The position numbers and the translations under genes were made by a program. This document shows, piece after piece, positions 38,595-46,911 of a stretch of 64,000 bases of DNA. Position 1 is the stretch's first letter, and each line of letters begins with the position of its first letter. The notes under the pieces were generated by a model. It saw only the letters and a list, made by a program, of their open reading frames with translations. It made no database searches and was not told the origin of the DNA. This DNA is from CBDDKZ01 sp965230415 (lineage in GTDB: Bacteria; Bacteroidota; Bacteroidia; Cytophagales; JAAEPT01). Location: positions 62,001-126,000 of the forward strand of contig CBDDKZ010000005.1 in the NCBI GenBank assembly GCA_965230415.1, read 5' to 3'.

Positions 38595-39016
38595 TTTGTT
38601 TTTTTTTAAAGTATGGGTGACCGGGGCCACCTTTTCGAATGAATGCCCTACTTACGCCCCTAATTCGTTTTTGGATTTCGTGAGCTCAAAAAAAAAATAA
38701 AGAATAGTTTAAACGAACAACAAGTCACAGCATAGCAAACAAACAAAAACAGACTGAAAATCAGCCAACTAGTAAGAATAACCAACATCAAAACAAGAAT
38801 TGATTTTGATGATTTTTTTATCGAAAAAAAATCCTGATGTCCGGTTAAGAGAATAATTTTAGCTATACGAATGACTCAATACCCTTCCTTAATGCCACTA
38901 AAGTTATCAAGCAAAAATTAAGCTAATTTCAAAAATAACGCACACAAAACCAGGAGATCTAATTAGGGTGAACAGCAGGCCGGGTTAAAAAGCAGGAATA
39001 AAAGCAGTACAACTGT
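38595..39016. other. Intergenic region upstream of the DUF4331 operon
   Basis: About 420 AT-rich bases with A and T runs and no gene. The operon promoter must lie here. I could not pick a box with confidence; if it depends on the adjacent ECF sigma it need not match TAnnTTTG. Confidence 0.4.
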
Positions 39017-39877
39017 TTAGATGTTACCTATAACTACAAGCGCTTCTAGATTTGGAGTCGGATGCCCCCCCTTGTCTTCAATCGTGATGGCAAAGGCCTG
39101 TGGCGCTTCGGTACTTTTCAATGTTCTCAATATGGAGGCATCTGTTAGTTCCAGCACCCCCAAATCCACAGGCGCTCCAGCTACAATAGCCCATAGTTGA
39201 AAATCCTTATCTGAGGGTATTTCAGGCAGATTATTGGCTACAAGGAGTACTTTTTGATCGGCACTATTCCAATAGGCAATGGTTTCGCTTTGTGCATGCC
39301 CTGGCGTCCCCTTAAGAATGACTTTTTGGGTGGTTTTGGCTGCTAACAATTCGTTATTTGACTGAATAAGCGCGCGTTCTTTTTTTAATTCATCAACAGA
39401 GCCATTGAGCGCCAGATTCTCTTTTTCCAGATCATCTATTTTTGTTGCATAGCTAACCACTTTGTTGATGTTCAGCAGATATAGGGATGTACTGAATACG
39501 AATGCCAGGCAAGCGGCAGCTGCAAACCACTTCCAGTTATTTACGCTTCTTTTTATGGCCCCTTCACCAATTGCGGCCTGGTCCGTTTTTTGTGTCTTTT
39601 CCTCGGCAGGCGCGGAAACCGGTTGTTCGACGCTTTCGTCCGATAGCTGTTCCTCATCGCTGATAGCATCCAGAATGGAACCTTTAAGGCCTTCAGGAAC
39701 CTTAATCGCTGTCTTGAAAGAAAATGCTTCGATGCCTACTTCTATCTGCTGGAGTTCCGTTTTTATTTCCGGATAAATAGTAGACAAGCATTCTACCTCT
39801 CTACGCTCTTCGGGTGTTGCCATTCCCATTGCGTAGCTTTCAAGAATTCCAGACGATATGTATGCTTTAATATCCAA
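39017..39877 (-). CDS. RskA-like anti-sigma factor
   Basis: The 286-residue protein has a cytosolic N-terminal domain (1-110, with ILESYAMGMATPEERREVE), a membrane helix (117-136), a coiled coil (145-175) and a C-terminal RskA domain (about 180-286; LLVANNLPEIPSDKDFQLWAI, AFAITIEDKGG). This is the architecture of anti-sigma-K factors, which hold an ECF sigma at the membrane until a signal releases it. It follows the sigma gene by three bases and precedes the DUF4331 operon on the same strand, which it probably controls. Confidence 0.88.
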   Translation of the reverse strand: MDIKAYISSGILESYAMGMATPEERREVECLSTIYPEIKTELQQIEVGIEAFSFKTAIKVPEGLKGSILDAISDEEQLSDESVEQPVSAPAEEKTQKTDQAAIGEGAIKRSVNNWKWFAAAACLAFVFSTSLYLLNINKVVSYATKIDDLEKENLALNGSVDELKKERALIQSNNELLAAKTTQKVILKGTPGHAQSETIAYWNSADQKVLLVANNLPEIPSDKDFQLWAIVAGAPVDLGVLELTDASILRTLKSTEAPQAFAITIEDKGGHPTPNLEALVVIGNI

Positions 39878-39880
39878 CGT

Positions 39881-40417
39881 TTATAAATTCATTAACTTAC
39901 GTAGCTCGTTTATTGCCGATCTTGCCCGTGTCTTGACAGTCCCCAGTGGAATTTCTAATTCATCAGACAGTTCCTGTTGTGTATATCCTTTGAAATACAA
40001 ATAGTCCAATACCAGCTTTTGGTCAGGCGTTAATTGACTGATGAGCTCCGAGACCCCTATATAGTCTACGTTCAATTCCCCGCGCACATTTCCTGTATCT
40101 ACAGTCTCTGCAACCTGTAATGGAACGTTATGTTCTTTCTTTATTTTCCTATAACGGTCAATTGCACTATTTCGTGCAATGTTTAGCATCCAGGTAAAGA
40201 TAGTCGCTTTCTTTTTATCGTAGGATTGAATATTCTTCCAGATTTTCACGAATATTTCCTGTAAAACTTCATTCGCAACTTCCTCTGAAATTACTATGCG
40301 CAAAACACTGCCATACAGCGCCGCCGAATACTTTTCATAAAGTATTTCAAAGGCCTTTTTATCACCCTTTTTGACTCCAAGGACTACTTGTTCAATATCT
40401 TGCGGGCTAAGTTGCAT
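39881..40417 (-). CDS. ECF sigma factor, SigK-like
   Basis: From the ATG at 40417 the protein has 178 residues with region 2 (DKKAFEILYEKYSAALYGSVLRI, IFVKIWKNIQSYDKKKATIFTWMLNIARNSAIDRYR) and region 4 (LDYLYFKGYTQQELSDELEIPLGTVKTRARSAI). The frame is open 36 bases further up, but the ATG at 40417 begins the sigma domain cleanly. It is paired with an RskA-like anti-sigma, and the pair lies next to the DUF4331 operon, the likely regulon. Confidence 0.9.
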   Translation of the reverse strand: MQLSPQDIEQVVLGVKKGDKKAFEILYEKYSAALYGSVLRIVISEEVANEVLQEIFVKIWKNIQSYDKKKATIFTWMLNIARNSAIDRYRKIKKEHNVPLQVAETVDTGNVRGELNVDYIGVSELISQLTPDQKLVLDYLYFKGYTQQELSDELEIPLGTVKTRARSAINELRKLMNL

Positions 40418-40671
40418 TCTGTAAAACCGGAATTTACGAAAATTTGAAGTCATTTCACAGGCATATTATAAAAGTATCACCTAAACGGCCTCAAAAACAC
40501 CGTCTTTGTTATTTAATAAATGGGGCTGCTTCGATTAATATGATAATTTAAACCTCGGTGAGCAACTATGAAATAAAAACGCTAATTTATAACAGCTTGC
40601 CCGCAAACAAACTTTGTGCTTGCTTAATTGATCCCATCGCTGCTATATTGAGGCAATAATGTTTAGGGCTA

Positions 40672-41448
40672 ATGAAAAAATCATCCGACAGTATAGTTAA
40701 CACACTTCTCATTTTTTTGATCCTGTTTTTGAATTTTGGATTATCCATAAATGGAAAGTCACAACTCAACAAGGTAATTGAACACTATGACTCCATTCAG
40801 AAAACAGGTGAACACCATCCGCAAAGTATCCAATTTGTGCAAAAAGGAATGAATATTGTTGAGGACAATCACCGGCTATCACAAATCATTCTTATTAGGC
40901 ATGGTGAACCCGCATTGAATAAAAAAGGATGGAGAACACGCAAGGAAGCACGCCAATTCATACGTAATTATGATTCAGCAGGGGTTTACCCACCGCACTA
41001 CAAGCCGCTTATTTTACAAGAAAATGAGCTTAAAACGATTTATACAAGTAGCTTAAACAGATCTATTTCTACTGCGCAACAAGTATTTAACGGGCAGTTC
41101 GCTCTAAGCCCAGACTCCTTGTTTCGTGAATTCGAAAGAAAAATTTTCGTTTTTCCTAATATTAAACTACCACTCAAATGGTGGTTAACAGGCTCGCGAA
41201 TACTATGGTTTACCGGAATCAATAACAAAAATATCGAAAGCTTTTCACAAGCGAAATCAAGAGCTCGAAAAGCGAGCGATTTTCTTGCAAAAAACGCTAC
41301 CAACAACGGAAAGACCTTACTCGTTTCTCACGGATTACTGAATCATTACCTGGCAAAATACCTCGAAAAAAATGGTTGGATACTGGTATATGATGGTGGA
41401 AGAAGCTACTTATCACAAAAAGTACTCATAAAATATGAAGTCTTATAG
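40672..41448 (+). CDS. Exported histidine phosphatase family protein
   Basis: The 258-residue protein has a hydrophobic N-terminal segment (10-24, signal or anchor) and a histidine-phosphatase domain with the catalytic RHGE (His77) and the second His in LLVSHGLLNHYLAKYL near residue 220. The usual mid-domain acidic residue is in the region DSLFREFERK. Such enzymes remove phosphate from small metabolites or proteins. The N-terminal segment places it in the envelope. Single gene. Confidence 0.8.
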   Translation: MKKSSDSIVNTLLIFLILFLNFGLSINGKSQLNKVIEHYDSIQKTGEHHPQSIQFVQKGMNIVEDNHRLSQIILIRHGEPALNKKGWRTRKEARQFIRNYDSAGVYPPHYKPLILQENELKTIYTSSLNRSISTAQQVFNGQFALSPDSLFREFERKIFVFPNIKLPLKWWLTGSRILWFTGINNKNIESFSQAKSRARKASDFLAKNATNNGKTLLVSHGLLNHYLAKYLEKNGWILVYDGGRSYLSQKVLIKYEVL

Positions 41449-41590
41449 TCACCTGCTCCATCGTATTTCTTTTTACCCCAAATAGTTATAATACAAACTT
41501 GGTTATCATTACCAGAAAGACCTCTATTTTATCTTCTTTTCTAATGATCAAACTCATAAAGCAATCATGGTTTACTACGCTTTATTATCC

Positions 41591-41598
41591 TACTTTTG
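41591..41598 (+). promoter_or_regulatory. Candidate -7 box for the azurin gene
   Basis: TACTTTTG is an exact TAnnTTTG match, 30 bases before the azurin ATG at 41629. No good TTG is seen at -33. Confidence 0.5.
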
Positions 41599-41628
41599 TA
41601 AACAAAATTGACGCATAAATTAAACGAA

Positions 41629-42165
41629 ATGGCAAACAAAATTAGTACCCTCAAATTGACTTCAATAGTAGCAATTATTGCATTCGTATTTTTAACTGGT
41701 TGTGGAGGAGATTCTACAGATTCTACAAGCGAAAATACTGATTCCACAGAAAAAAAAGCTGATAAATATATACTTAGTGAGCCATCAACTGCTGGTATGC
41801 TTGAATTAATGATAAGCGGAAATGACGAAATGCAATTTGATAAAAAGGAGCTTCGTGCCAAAACAGGCGAAAAAATTGCACTCACACTAAAGCATACGGG
41901 CAAACTTCCGGCTCAAAGCATGGGACATAATCTGGTTATACTAAAACCGGGTACCGATGTTTCATCTTTTGCAAAAAAAGCCATCAACGCTGTGGGCAAC
42001 GATTATATTCCTGAAGGGGATGAGATGATTGCTTATACCAGGCTCATTGGAGGAGGAGAATCTGTGACAATCAGTTTTACAGCACCGGCCCCGGGCAGCT
42101 ATGATTTCATCTGCACCTTCCCCGGACATTATGCCCTGATGAATGGAAAGCTAATAGTAAAATAA
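41629..42165 (+). CDS. Azurin-like blue copper lipoprotein
   Basis: From the ATG at 41629 the protein has 178 residues: a lipoprotein signal (FLTGC, Cys25), a Ser/Thr/Asp-rich linker and an azurin domain with all type 1 copper ligands, His100 (MGHNLV), Cys162, His167 and Met171 (CTFPGHYALM). Azurins carry single electrons in the periplasm, often to a peroxidase or terminal oxidase. It could serve the cytochrome c peroxidase 13 kb upstream, but that is only a guess. The frame is open further up without a better start. Confidence 0.92.
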   Translation: MANKISTLKLTSIVAIIAFVFLTGCGGDSTDSTSENTDSTEKKADKYILSEPSTAGMLELMISGNDEMQFDKKELRAKTGEKIALTLKHTGKLPAQSMGHNLVILKPGTDVSSFAKKAINAVGNDYIPEGDEMIAYTRLIGGGESVTISFTAPAPGSYDFICTFPGHYALMNGKLIVK

Positions 42166-42207
42166 AACGCGCTGGCGAAGTAGCACTGGGCAACATAAAA
42201 TGAAGCC

Positions 42208-42245
42208 CTCATACAAAGCAGTTTTGAAAAACTGCTTTGTATGAG
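42208..42245. terminator. 17-bp perfect hairpin after azurin
   Basis: CTCATACAAAGCAGTTT pairs exactly with AAACTGCTTTGTATGAG around a 4-base loop, 42 bases after the azurin stop. There is no T run, so it may act as a terminator or as an mRNA-stabilising end. It also marks the last point of ordinary chromosome before the accessory region. Confidence 0.7.
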
Positions 42246-42294
42246 ATGGAGAGTAAGGAGCTTCATTTACAGACCAGCCTTTAAATAAAAATAA

Positions 42295-42444
42295 AGAGAA
42301 GATCAATCTATTTTTAAAGTTTCAAGAATAACGGCAACTCGTGATTTGACAGAACTGGTTAAAAAAAATGTTTTAAAGTCATCTGAGGTAAAAGGCGCCG
42401 GTTCATTTTATGTTCTAGCAATTGCATCAATTGCATCATGGTAG
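42295..42444 (+). pseudogene. Relic of a Fic-like protein C-terminal winged helix
   Basis: Between a TAA at 42292 and a TAG at 42442 the frame reads 49 residues including KVSRITATRDLTELVKKNVL and GAGSFYVL. This is the pattern of the winged-helix end of Fic family (DUF4172-like) proteins, where S-x-x-TA-x-RDL-x-x-LV is the recognition helix. No start codon or Fic motif precedes it, so it is a gene remnant. Confidence 0.5.
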
Positions 42445-42452
42445 CATCATAA

Positions 42453-42683
42453 TTGCATCAAACAGATGAAAGCTGGCAGGTACATATGCAGGTATATTTG
42501 ACTCTCAATGGATTCATAGTTAACTCACAGCATTTTGTACCACAGTTACACTATAATGATGAAAAAACCACCGCTACAGACAATCTTCAAATACTAGTAA
42601 ATAATGGCATTTTTAAACAAATAGGTAGTAAAAGGAAGAGGAACAAAATACGTTCTCAAATAATTGACCGGGATTACCATTAG
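42453..42683 (+). pseudogene. Possible second winged-helix relic
   Basis: A 76-codon frame whose second half (TTATDNLQILVNNGIFKQIGSKRKRNK, shown here only in part by its key residues TA, NL, LV, GI, RN) resembles the winged-helix end of Fic proteins. The first half has no recognisable domain. It could be a small gene, but its position right after the first relic suggests decay of related genes. Confidence 0.35.
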
Positions 42684-42851
42684 AGAATACCATAACCGTT
42701 ATAACTGTGACGAATGAAGTTGGATCTATTCGGAAAGAGCTCGAACAGCTTTAATCAAAATACTTCAAAGATCAACTTCGCTCTCACTCTGTCGTTCATT
42801 CTATAATAACAATTACAACTAAGATTGAGTGCGAAAGTGAAGTAAAACAAA

Positions 42852-42879
42852 AAAGAGAACCAGTTTCCTGATTCTCTTT
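42852..42879. terminator. Hairpin with TTTC loop (copy 1 of a paired unit)
   Basis: AAAGAGAACCAG pairs 11 of 12 with CTGATTCTCTTT. It stands five bases before the conserved 33-base repeat; a different stem with the same TTTC loop stands two bases before the second repeat at 44695. Confidence 0.7.
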
Positions 42880-42884
42880 CTGTT

Positions 42885-42917
42885 TTGTAGCGGGAGACCC
42901 TCAATTATCTAACCAAA
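42885..42917. repeat. 33-bp direct repeat, copy 1 (tRNA 3'-end-like on minus strand)
   Basis: TTGTAGCGGGAGACCCTC followed by RATTATCTAACCAAA. Copy 2 at 44695-44727 differs in one base. Read on the minus strand it ends CTCCCGCTACAA and is followed by a hairpin terminator, the layout of a tRNA 3' end, so it may be a worn attachment site. Confidence 0.8.
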
Positions 42918-43073
42918 TTGAAAAGGATTTTGAGGAGGTTTTGAGGGTGGTGAAGGAGGTTGATTTGAGAAGGAAAGTAGACTAATGCTTTACCTTCCAA
43001 TTTTAAGAAAATGGACAACTTTGATTTAATACCTTATATTCAGGACGCAGAAACAAAAGCTCCCTAAAATACT

Positions 43074-44480
43074 ATGCCCGAATCGCAAAATACTGAACAC
43101 AAAGAAAGTTGGCGTGACGAATACATGAAATGGATTTGCGGATTCGCCAATGCAGGTGGTGGACAATTGTATATCGGTATTGATGATAAGGAAAGAGTAA
43201 CCGGCATTACTAACTACAACAAACTACTTGAGGACTTGCCCAATAAGTTTAGGGATGTACTGGGCGTATATGCAGAAGTAAACCTGCAAAGTGAAGATGG
43301 CAAACATTATCTGGAAATCATTGTTCCCCGCTATGACGTGCCTATATCTATTCGAGGCAAATACTATGTACGAAGTGGGAGTACTTTGCAGGAAATGACC
43401 GGATTGGCTTTAAATGAATTCATATTGAAACGCACGGGTAAAACCTGGGACGATATCCCTGAACAAAGAGCGACTATTGATGATATAGACGAATTAAGCG
43501 TTAAGCAATTTTTGAAGGATGCCAAGGTCGCTAAACGAATCAACGTAGAAGATGATATTGCTATTTCGGACTTACTTGAAAAACTGCGACTTTCTGAAAA
43601 CGGGCAACTTAAAAGAGCGGCCATTATTCTATTCGGCAAAGATCCAGGTAAATTCTACGCTAACCTTGCAGTAAAGATTGGAAAATTCGGAGAATCTGAT
43701 GCGGATCTGAAGTTCCATGAAGTGGTAGAAGGCAACCTGATTCAGCTCAAGGACCGAATCGGTGAAATGCTGAACGCCAAGTTTTTCATTCATCCGATTG
43801 ACTTTATGGGAATGCAACGAGTAGAACTGGATGAATACCCGGTGGCTGCCGTTCGTGAGATGATTCTCAATGCCTTGGTACATCGCAATTATATGGGAGC
43901 GCCTACACAAATCCGCTTGCATGACAACCATTTCAGTGTCTGGAACGATGGCGGCTTGCCCGAAGGTATTACCGAAGAAGACCTGAAGAAAGTACACCGC
44001 TCCAAACCAGGAAACCCATTGCTGGCAGATGTTTGTTTCAAAGCTGGCTACATTGATTCATGGGGACGTGGAACAATCAAAATCATTGAAGCTTGTCAAG
44101 AAGCTGAATTGCCCGAACCTGTTTTGAAGGAAGAGCAAGGAGGTTTTGTAAGCAAAGTATTGAAGAGTTTAGAAACAGTCCAAAGAAAGGTGAGAGAAAA
44201 TTCAGTCCACTCCCCCTTAACTTTATTACGAGATAAGTACGGGATAAATACGGAAAAAATACGGGATAAGTATGGGATAAGTGCGGAAGAAATAATTGCC
44301 CAGATTGATCTAAACCAAGAAATAACGGTTAGTAAAATTGCAAAAGAAATAAACAAAAGTGAGAGCACTGTAGAAAAGACCATCAGAAAATTAAGGGATG
44401 TTGGTGTAATAGAACGAATAGGCTCCAGAAAAACAGGACGCTGGAAAATACTAATAGAATCGTCAGAAGATAAACAGTGA
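43074..44480 (+). CDS. AlbA/Schlafen-type ATP-binding regulator
   Basis: The 468-residue protein begins with an AlbA_2 (Schlafen) domain (1-120; EHKESWRDEYMKWICGFANAGGGQLYIGIDDK). It continues with a GHKL-type ATPase-like domain (about 225-350; EMILNALVHRNY, WNDGGLPEGI, SWGRGTIKI) and ends with a winged helix (about 410-468; ITVSKIAKEINKSESTVEKTIRKL). These proteins are called RecG-like or putative transcriptional regulators and are frequent in mobile and defence islands; their action is not established. A short internal repeat (RDKYGI...EKI) lies before the winged helix. The gene sits alone between the two 33-base repeats. Confidence 0.85.
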   Translation: MPESQNTEHKESWRDEYMKWICGFANAGGGQLYIGIDDKERVTGITNYNKLLEDLPNKFRDVLGVYAEVNLQSEDGKHYLEIIVPRYDVPISIRGKYYVRSGSTLQEMTGLALNEFILKRTGKTWDDIPEQRATIDDIDELSVKQFLKDAKVAKRINVEDDIAISDLLEKLRLSENGQLKRAAIILFGKDPGKFYANLAVKIGKFGESDADLKFHEVVEGNLIQLKDRIGEMLNAKFFIHPIDFMGMQRVELDEYPVAAVREMILNALVHRNYMGAPTQIRLHDNHFSVWNDGGLPEGITEEDLKKVHRSKPGNPLLADVCFKAGYIDSWGRGTIKIIEACQEAELPEPVLKEEQGGFVSKVLKSLETVQRKVRENSVHSPLTLLRDKYGINTEKIRDKYGISAEEIIAQIDLNQEITVSKIAKEINKSESTVEKTIRKLRDVGVIERIGSRKTGRWKILIESSEDKQ

Positions 44481-44662
44481 GAGGAGAATGAATAAATGTT
44501 CAGAGAATGAGAACGACTATATTAAAGATCTCACCCATGAGATTATCTAACCGCCAAAAACACCCCTCACAGCCTCAAATCGCAAATAATGACGATTTCA
44601 GTAAAAAACCAAGGGAGCTGGACTCGAACTAAAAATTACCCATAACTCATTGATTATCAACA

Positions 44663-44692
44663 AAAAAGCCCCGAATTTCTTCGAGGCTTTTT
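44663..44692. terminator. Hairpin with TTTC loop (copy 2 of a paired unit)
   Basis: AAAAAGCCCCGAA pairs 12 of 13 with TTCGAGGCTTTTT; strong A and T flanks make it a bidirectional terminator. Confidence 0.85.
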
Positions 44693-44694
44693 AC

Positions 44695-44727
44695 TTGTAG
44701 CGGGAGACCCTCGATTATCTAACCAAA
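44695..44727. repeat. 33-bp direct repeat, copy 2
   Basis: Matches 42885-42917 with one substitution. The pair brackets the AlbA/Schlafen gene at a spacing of 1810 bases. Confidence 0.8.
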
Positions 44728-44928
44728 ATCCGGAAGGTTTGGACACTAAATTTCAGGATGATTTGGATCAAATTTTAAGAGTGATCAGGATGATTGAAAT
44801 GGAGAAGAAGATGGCTTCTTAAGCTCTTCTGTTTATGCCGGTTCGGATTTTCCATAATTTATCACTACAACTAACTCCCCATACTGAATTTCGTTACATA
44901 TAATAATTCTTATATAATACATATTGCT

Positions 44929-46911
44929 ATGCAAAAATCTGATCTGAACAGGGTAGTATTTCATTCAGTAGAAGACATGGCCAGAGGGCATCAGCTTCGA
45001 AAAGGAGAACCTACGCTGAGACAAAAATTTGATGAGATACCAAATGATGTTAATGACATATTGGAGTTATTTAATATAAAGCTCTTTATTGATGCAAGAA
45101 TCTATTTAAACGACTGGTCCAATGAGGATATAGAAATCTATCGTCATGAGGTAGTTAAGTACGGAGAAGCCATTGGGCAATTCATGGCAAAATTGAATGA
45201 TGATAATATCCTTGGATTGCACGATCAATTAATTTTTGAATACATCGAATCTTTCTGGAAATTAGTTGACAATCACAAAGTATTCAAGAGAATATCGCCA
45301 AACCTGATTGAGCAAATACTAGTCAAAGAACCTCACCAAATACGAGCTATTCTTAGACACGAAGCAATAGTAAAATGGTTCAGTGAAGTAATTCGGGAAT
45401 TTTTATTGTCTTACCCGCAAAGTGCCGAATTACTAATTGAGAAATATGAAGTTCGCAGAGATTTTAGTGATGTTCCAAAATATTTCCCAAAATGTCTAAG
45501 TATTCAAGACAAGGAGGTTATAATATCCGACTACATAAATTCTGAAAGTTGCAATTTGAATTACTTACCACTTATTCAAAATTCGAAGAAGTCGAAGGAA
45601 TTAATTGTATCTGACAAAACCAGATTAATGGCAAAAAGAAGGTATGAGGAAGAAACACGAAAGCTATTTGAGGAAACCCCAACAAACTCGATGATTTATT
45701 ATGAGGTCTCAATCGACTATCCAGAAAAAGCCTCTAAACTGAAAGATTGTAAAATTGAAAATCTCATCGTAAACTATTCATATAGCCTTGATTACATAAA
45801 AGCACAATCTCATCCACATGCACAATATTTAATTTTCAAATTGCTCTTTGAATATATCGACAATCAGAATAGGATCTGTCTAGTGAGTCGTCCTAGCCAA
45901 ATGGGTGTAATGGAGAGGTTAATGGGGATTCGTGCAAAAACTGAATATACTTATGGCATGGTTTTTCGGTTATCCGAGATGGCGTCTCAAGCTCAAATAC
46001 TATCTTATGCTAAGATTCTTAAAAGTCTGAATACTTCATTGGAAAGCGTATTAAGTTACGTCTACACCTCCGTTTTTGCAGAAAAGTATGATTTCGCAAA
46101 TAATGCTACTCTTAATATGCCTACGCAAAGTGCCTCTGCCCTCGAAAAAGTACGCAGTTTGGCTCCAGAACTGGAATCGGTTTTGAAGCAGTATAAGTTA
46201 TTCGTTGAAGACAATCAGATTGACTATGACCTTATTCAAATGTCATCCAGTCCTTGCACCATAAAAGATGTCACAAGTTTAAACAAAGGCAAGTACTTAT
46301 ATCTCAACACAGAGAATCAAGAAGCTAATACTTTTTCAAACTTATTTTTCTCAGATCAAACTTTACTGGCCTACGTCGAACCCTATAAGGAAAAACATTA
46401 CTCTACTTTTTTTGACCTAATAAAAAATGAAACAGTAATAGATATTCGTAATTACGAAGAACATCAAAAGCCGAAACTCGATTATCTGATCAAAAAAGGT
46501 CTCATTTCAGTTGATGAGCAACATCACGTACAAGTCCCAAATCATCTCCGTATATGGATTTTGAAAGACTTATATGAAAACTCAGTGGGATCATTTTACC
46601 ATTATCCTGCCAGCCTTAAGGAAGAGGCTGTACGCATGGAAAGTGAAAATTTGATCTATTTCGAAAGCTCACTTTTTTCAAAGCCAGAGCAAAATTATTT
46701 CAATTACTATCTAAATAAAAGTGAATTTACTAATGGGCTTGACCTGAGAAACAGCTACCTACATGGGTCGCAGGCGAGCTCAATCGAAACTGATATACAT
46801 GAACAGTCATACTTCATGTATCTAAAACTTCTCACACTTTTAATGCTTAAAATAGAAGACGATTTGCTCATTTCAAAAATAGCTGGCAAAGGCGTAGAAT
46901 CACTCAATTAA
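44929..46911 (+). CDS. Large protein of unknown function with C-terminal RxxxxH (HEPN-like) motif
   Basis: The 660-residue protein has no signal peptide or membrane helix and is mostly alpha-helical. The last 80 residues carry LDLRNSYLHGSQ, in which Arg607 and His612 form the R-x4-H motif of HEPN ribonuclease domains, followed by a long helix (YFMYLKLLTLLMLKIEDDL). The same ending style is seen in DUF4209-like and Abi-type proteins. The central part has no motif I recognise. Its place beside an AlbA/Schlafen gene, Fic relics and tRNA-end scars fits an abortive-infection or other defence protein, but this is inference. Confidence 0.7.
   Translation: MQKSDLNRVVFHSVEDMARGHQLRKGEPTLRQKFDEIPNDVNDILELFNIKLFIDARIYLNDWSNEDIEIYRHEVVKYGEAIGQFMAKLNDDNILGLHDQLIFEYIESFWKLVDNHKVFKRISPNLIEQILVKEPHQIRAILRHEAIVKWFSEVIREFLLSYPQSAELLIEKYEVRRDFSDVPKYFPKCLSIQDKEVIISDYINSESCNLNYLPLIQNSKKSKELIVSDKTRLMAKRRYEEETRKLFEETPTNSMIYYEVSIDYPEKASKLKDCKIENLIVNYSYSLDYIKAQSHPHAQYLIFKLLFEYIDNQNRICLVSRPSQMGVMERLMGIRAKTEYTYGMVFRLSEMASQAQILSYAKILKSLNTSLESVLSYVYTSVFAEKYDFANNATLNMPTQSASALEKVRSLAPELESVLKQYKLFVEDNQIDYDLIQMSSSPCTIKDVTSLNKGKYLYLNTENQEANTFSNLFFSDQTLLAYVEPYKEKHYSTFFDLIKNETVIDIRNYEEHQKPKLDYLIKKGLISVDEQHHVQVPNHLRIWILKDLYENSVGSFYHYPASLKEEAVRMESENLIYFESSLFSKPEQNYFNYYLNKSEFTNGLDLRNSYLHGSQASSIETDIHEQSYFMYLKLLTLLMLKIEDDLLISKIAGKGVESLN

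Larger units (their letters stand above)
42684..43073. other. Accessory intergenic region with relics and a terminator-linked repeat
   Basis: A short frame ending SIRKELEQL (stop near 42753) looks like another gene end without a beginning. A hairpin (42852-42879) and the 33-base repeat (42885-42917) follow. After the repeat an open frame continues for 24 codons to a TAA near 42984. Confidence 0.4.
44481..44928. other. Accessory intergenic region with tRNA-like relics
   Basis: The minus strand of 44609-44629 reads GTTCGAGTCCAGCTCCCTTGG, the T-loop and acceptor 3' half of a tRNA without the rest. A hairpin (44663-44692) and the second 33-base repeat (44695-44727) follow. After the repeat an open frame of about 30 codons ends at a TAA near 44822, with a Leu/Ile/Lys-rich end like that after copy 1. 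Confidence 0.55.

Noticed and set aside
43074..44480. RecG helicase
   Set aside because: There are no helicase motifs; only the AlbA_2, GHKL-like and winged-helix parts that often carry the RecG-like label.
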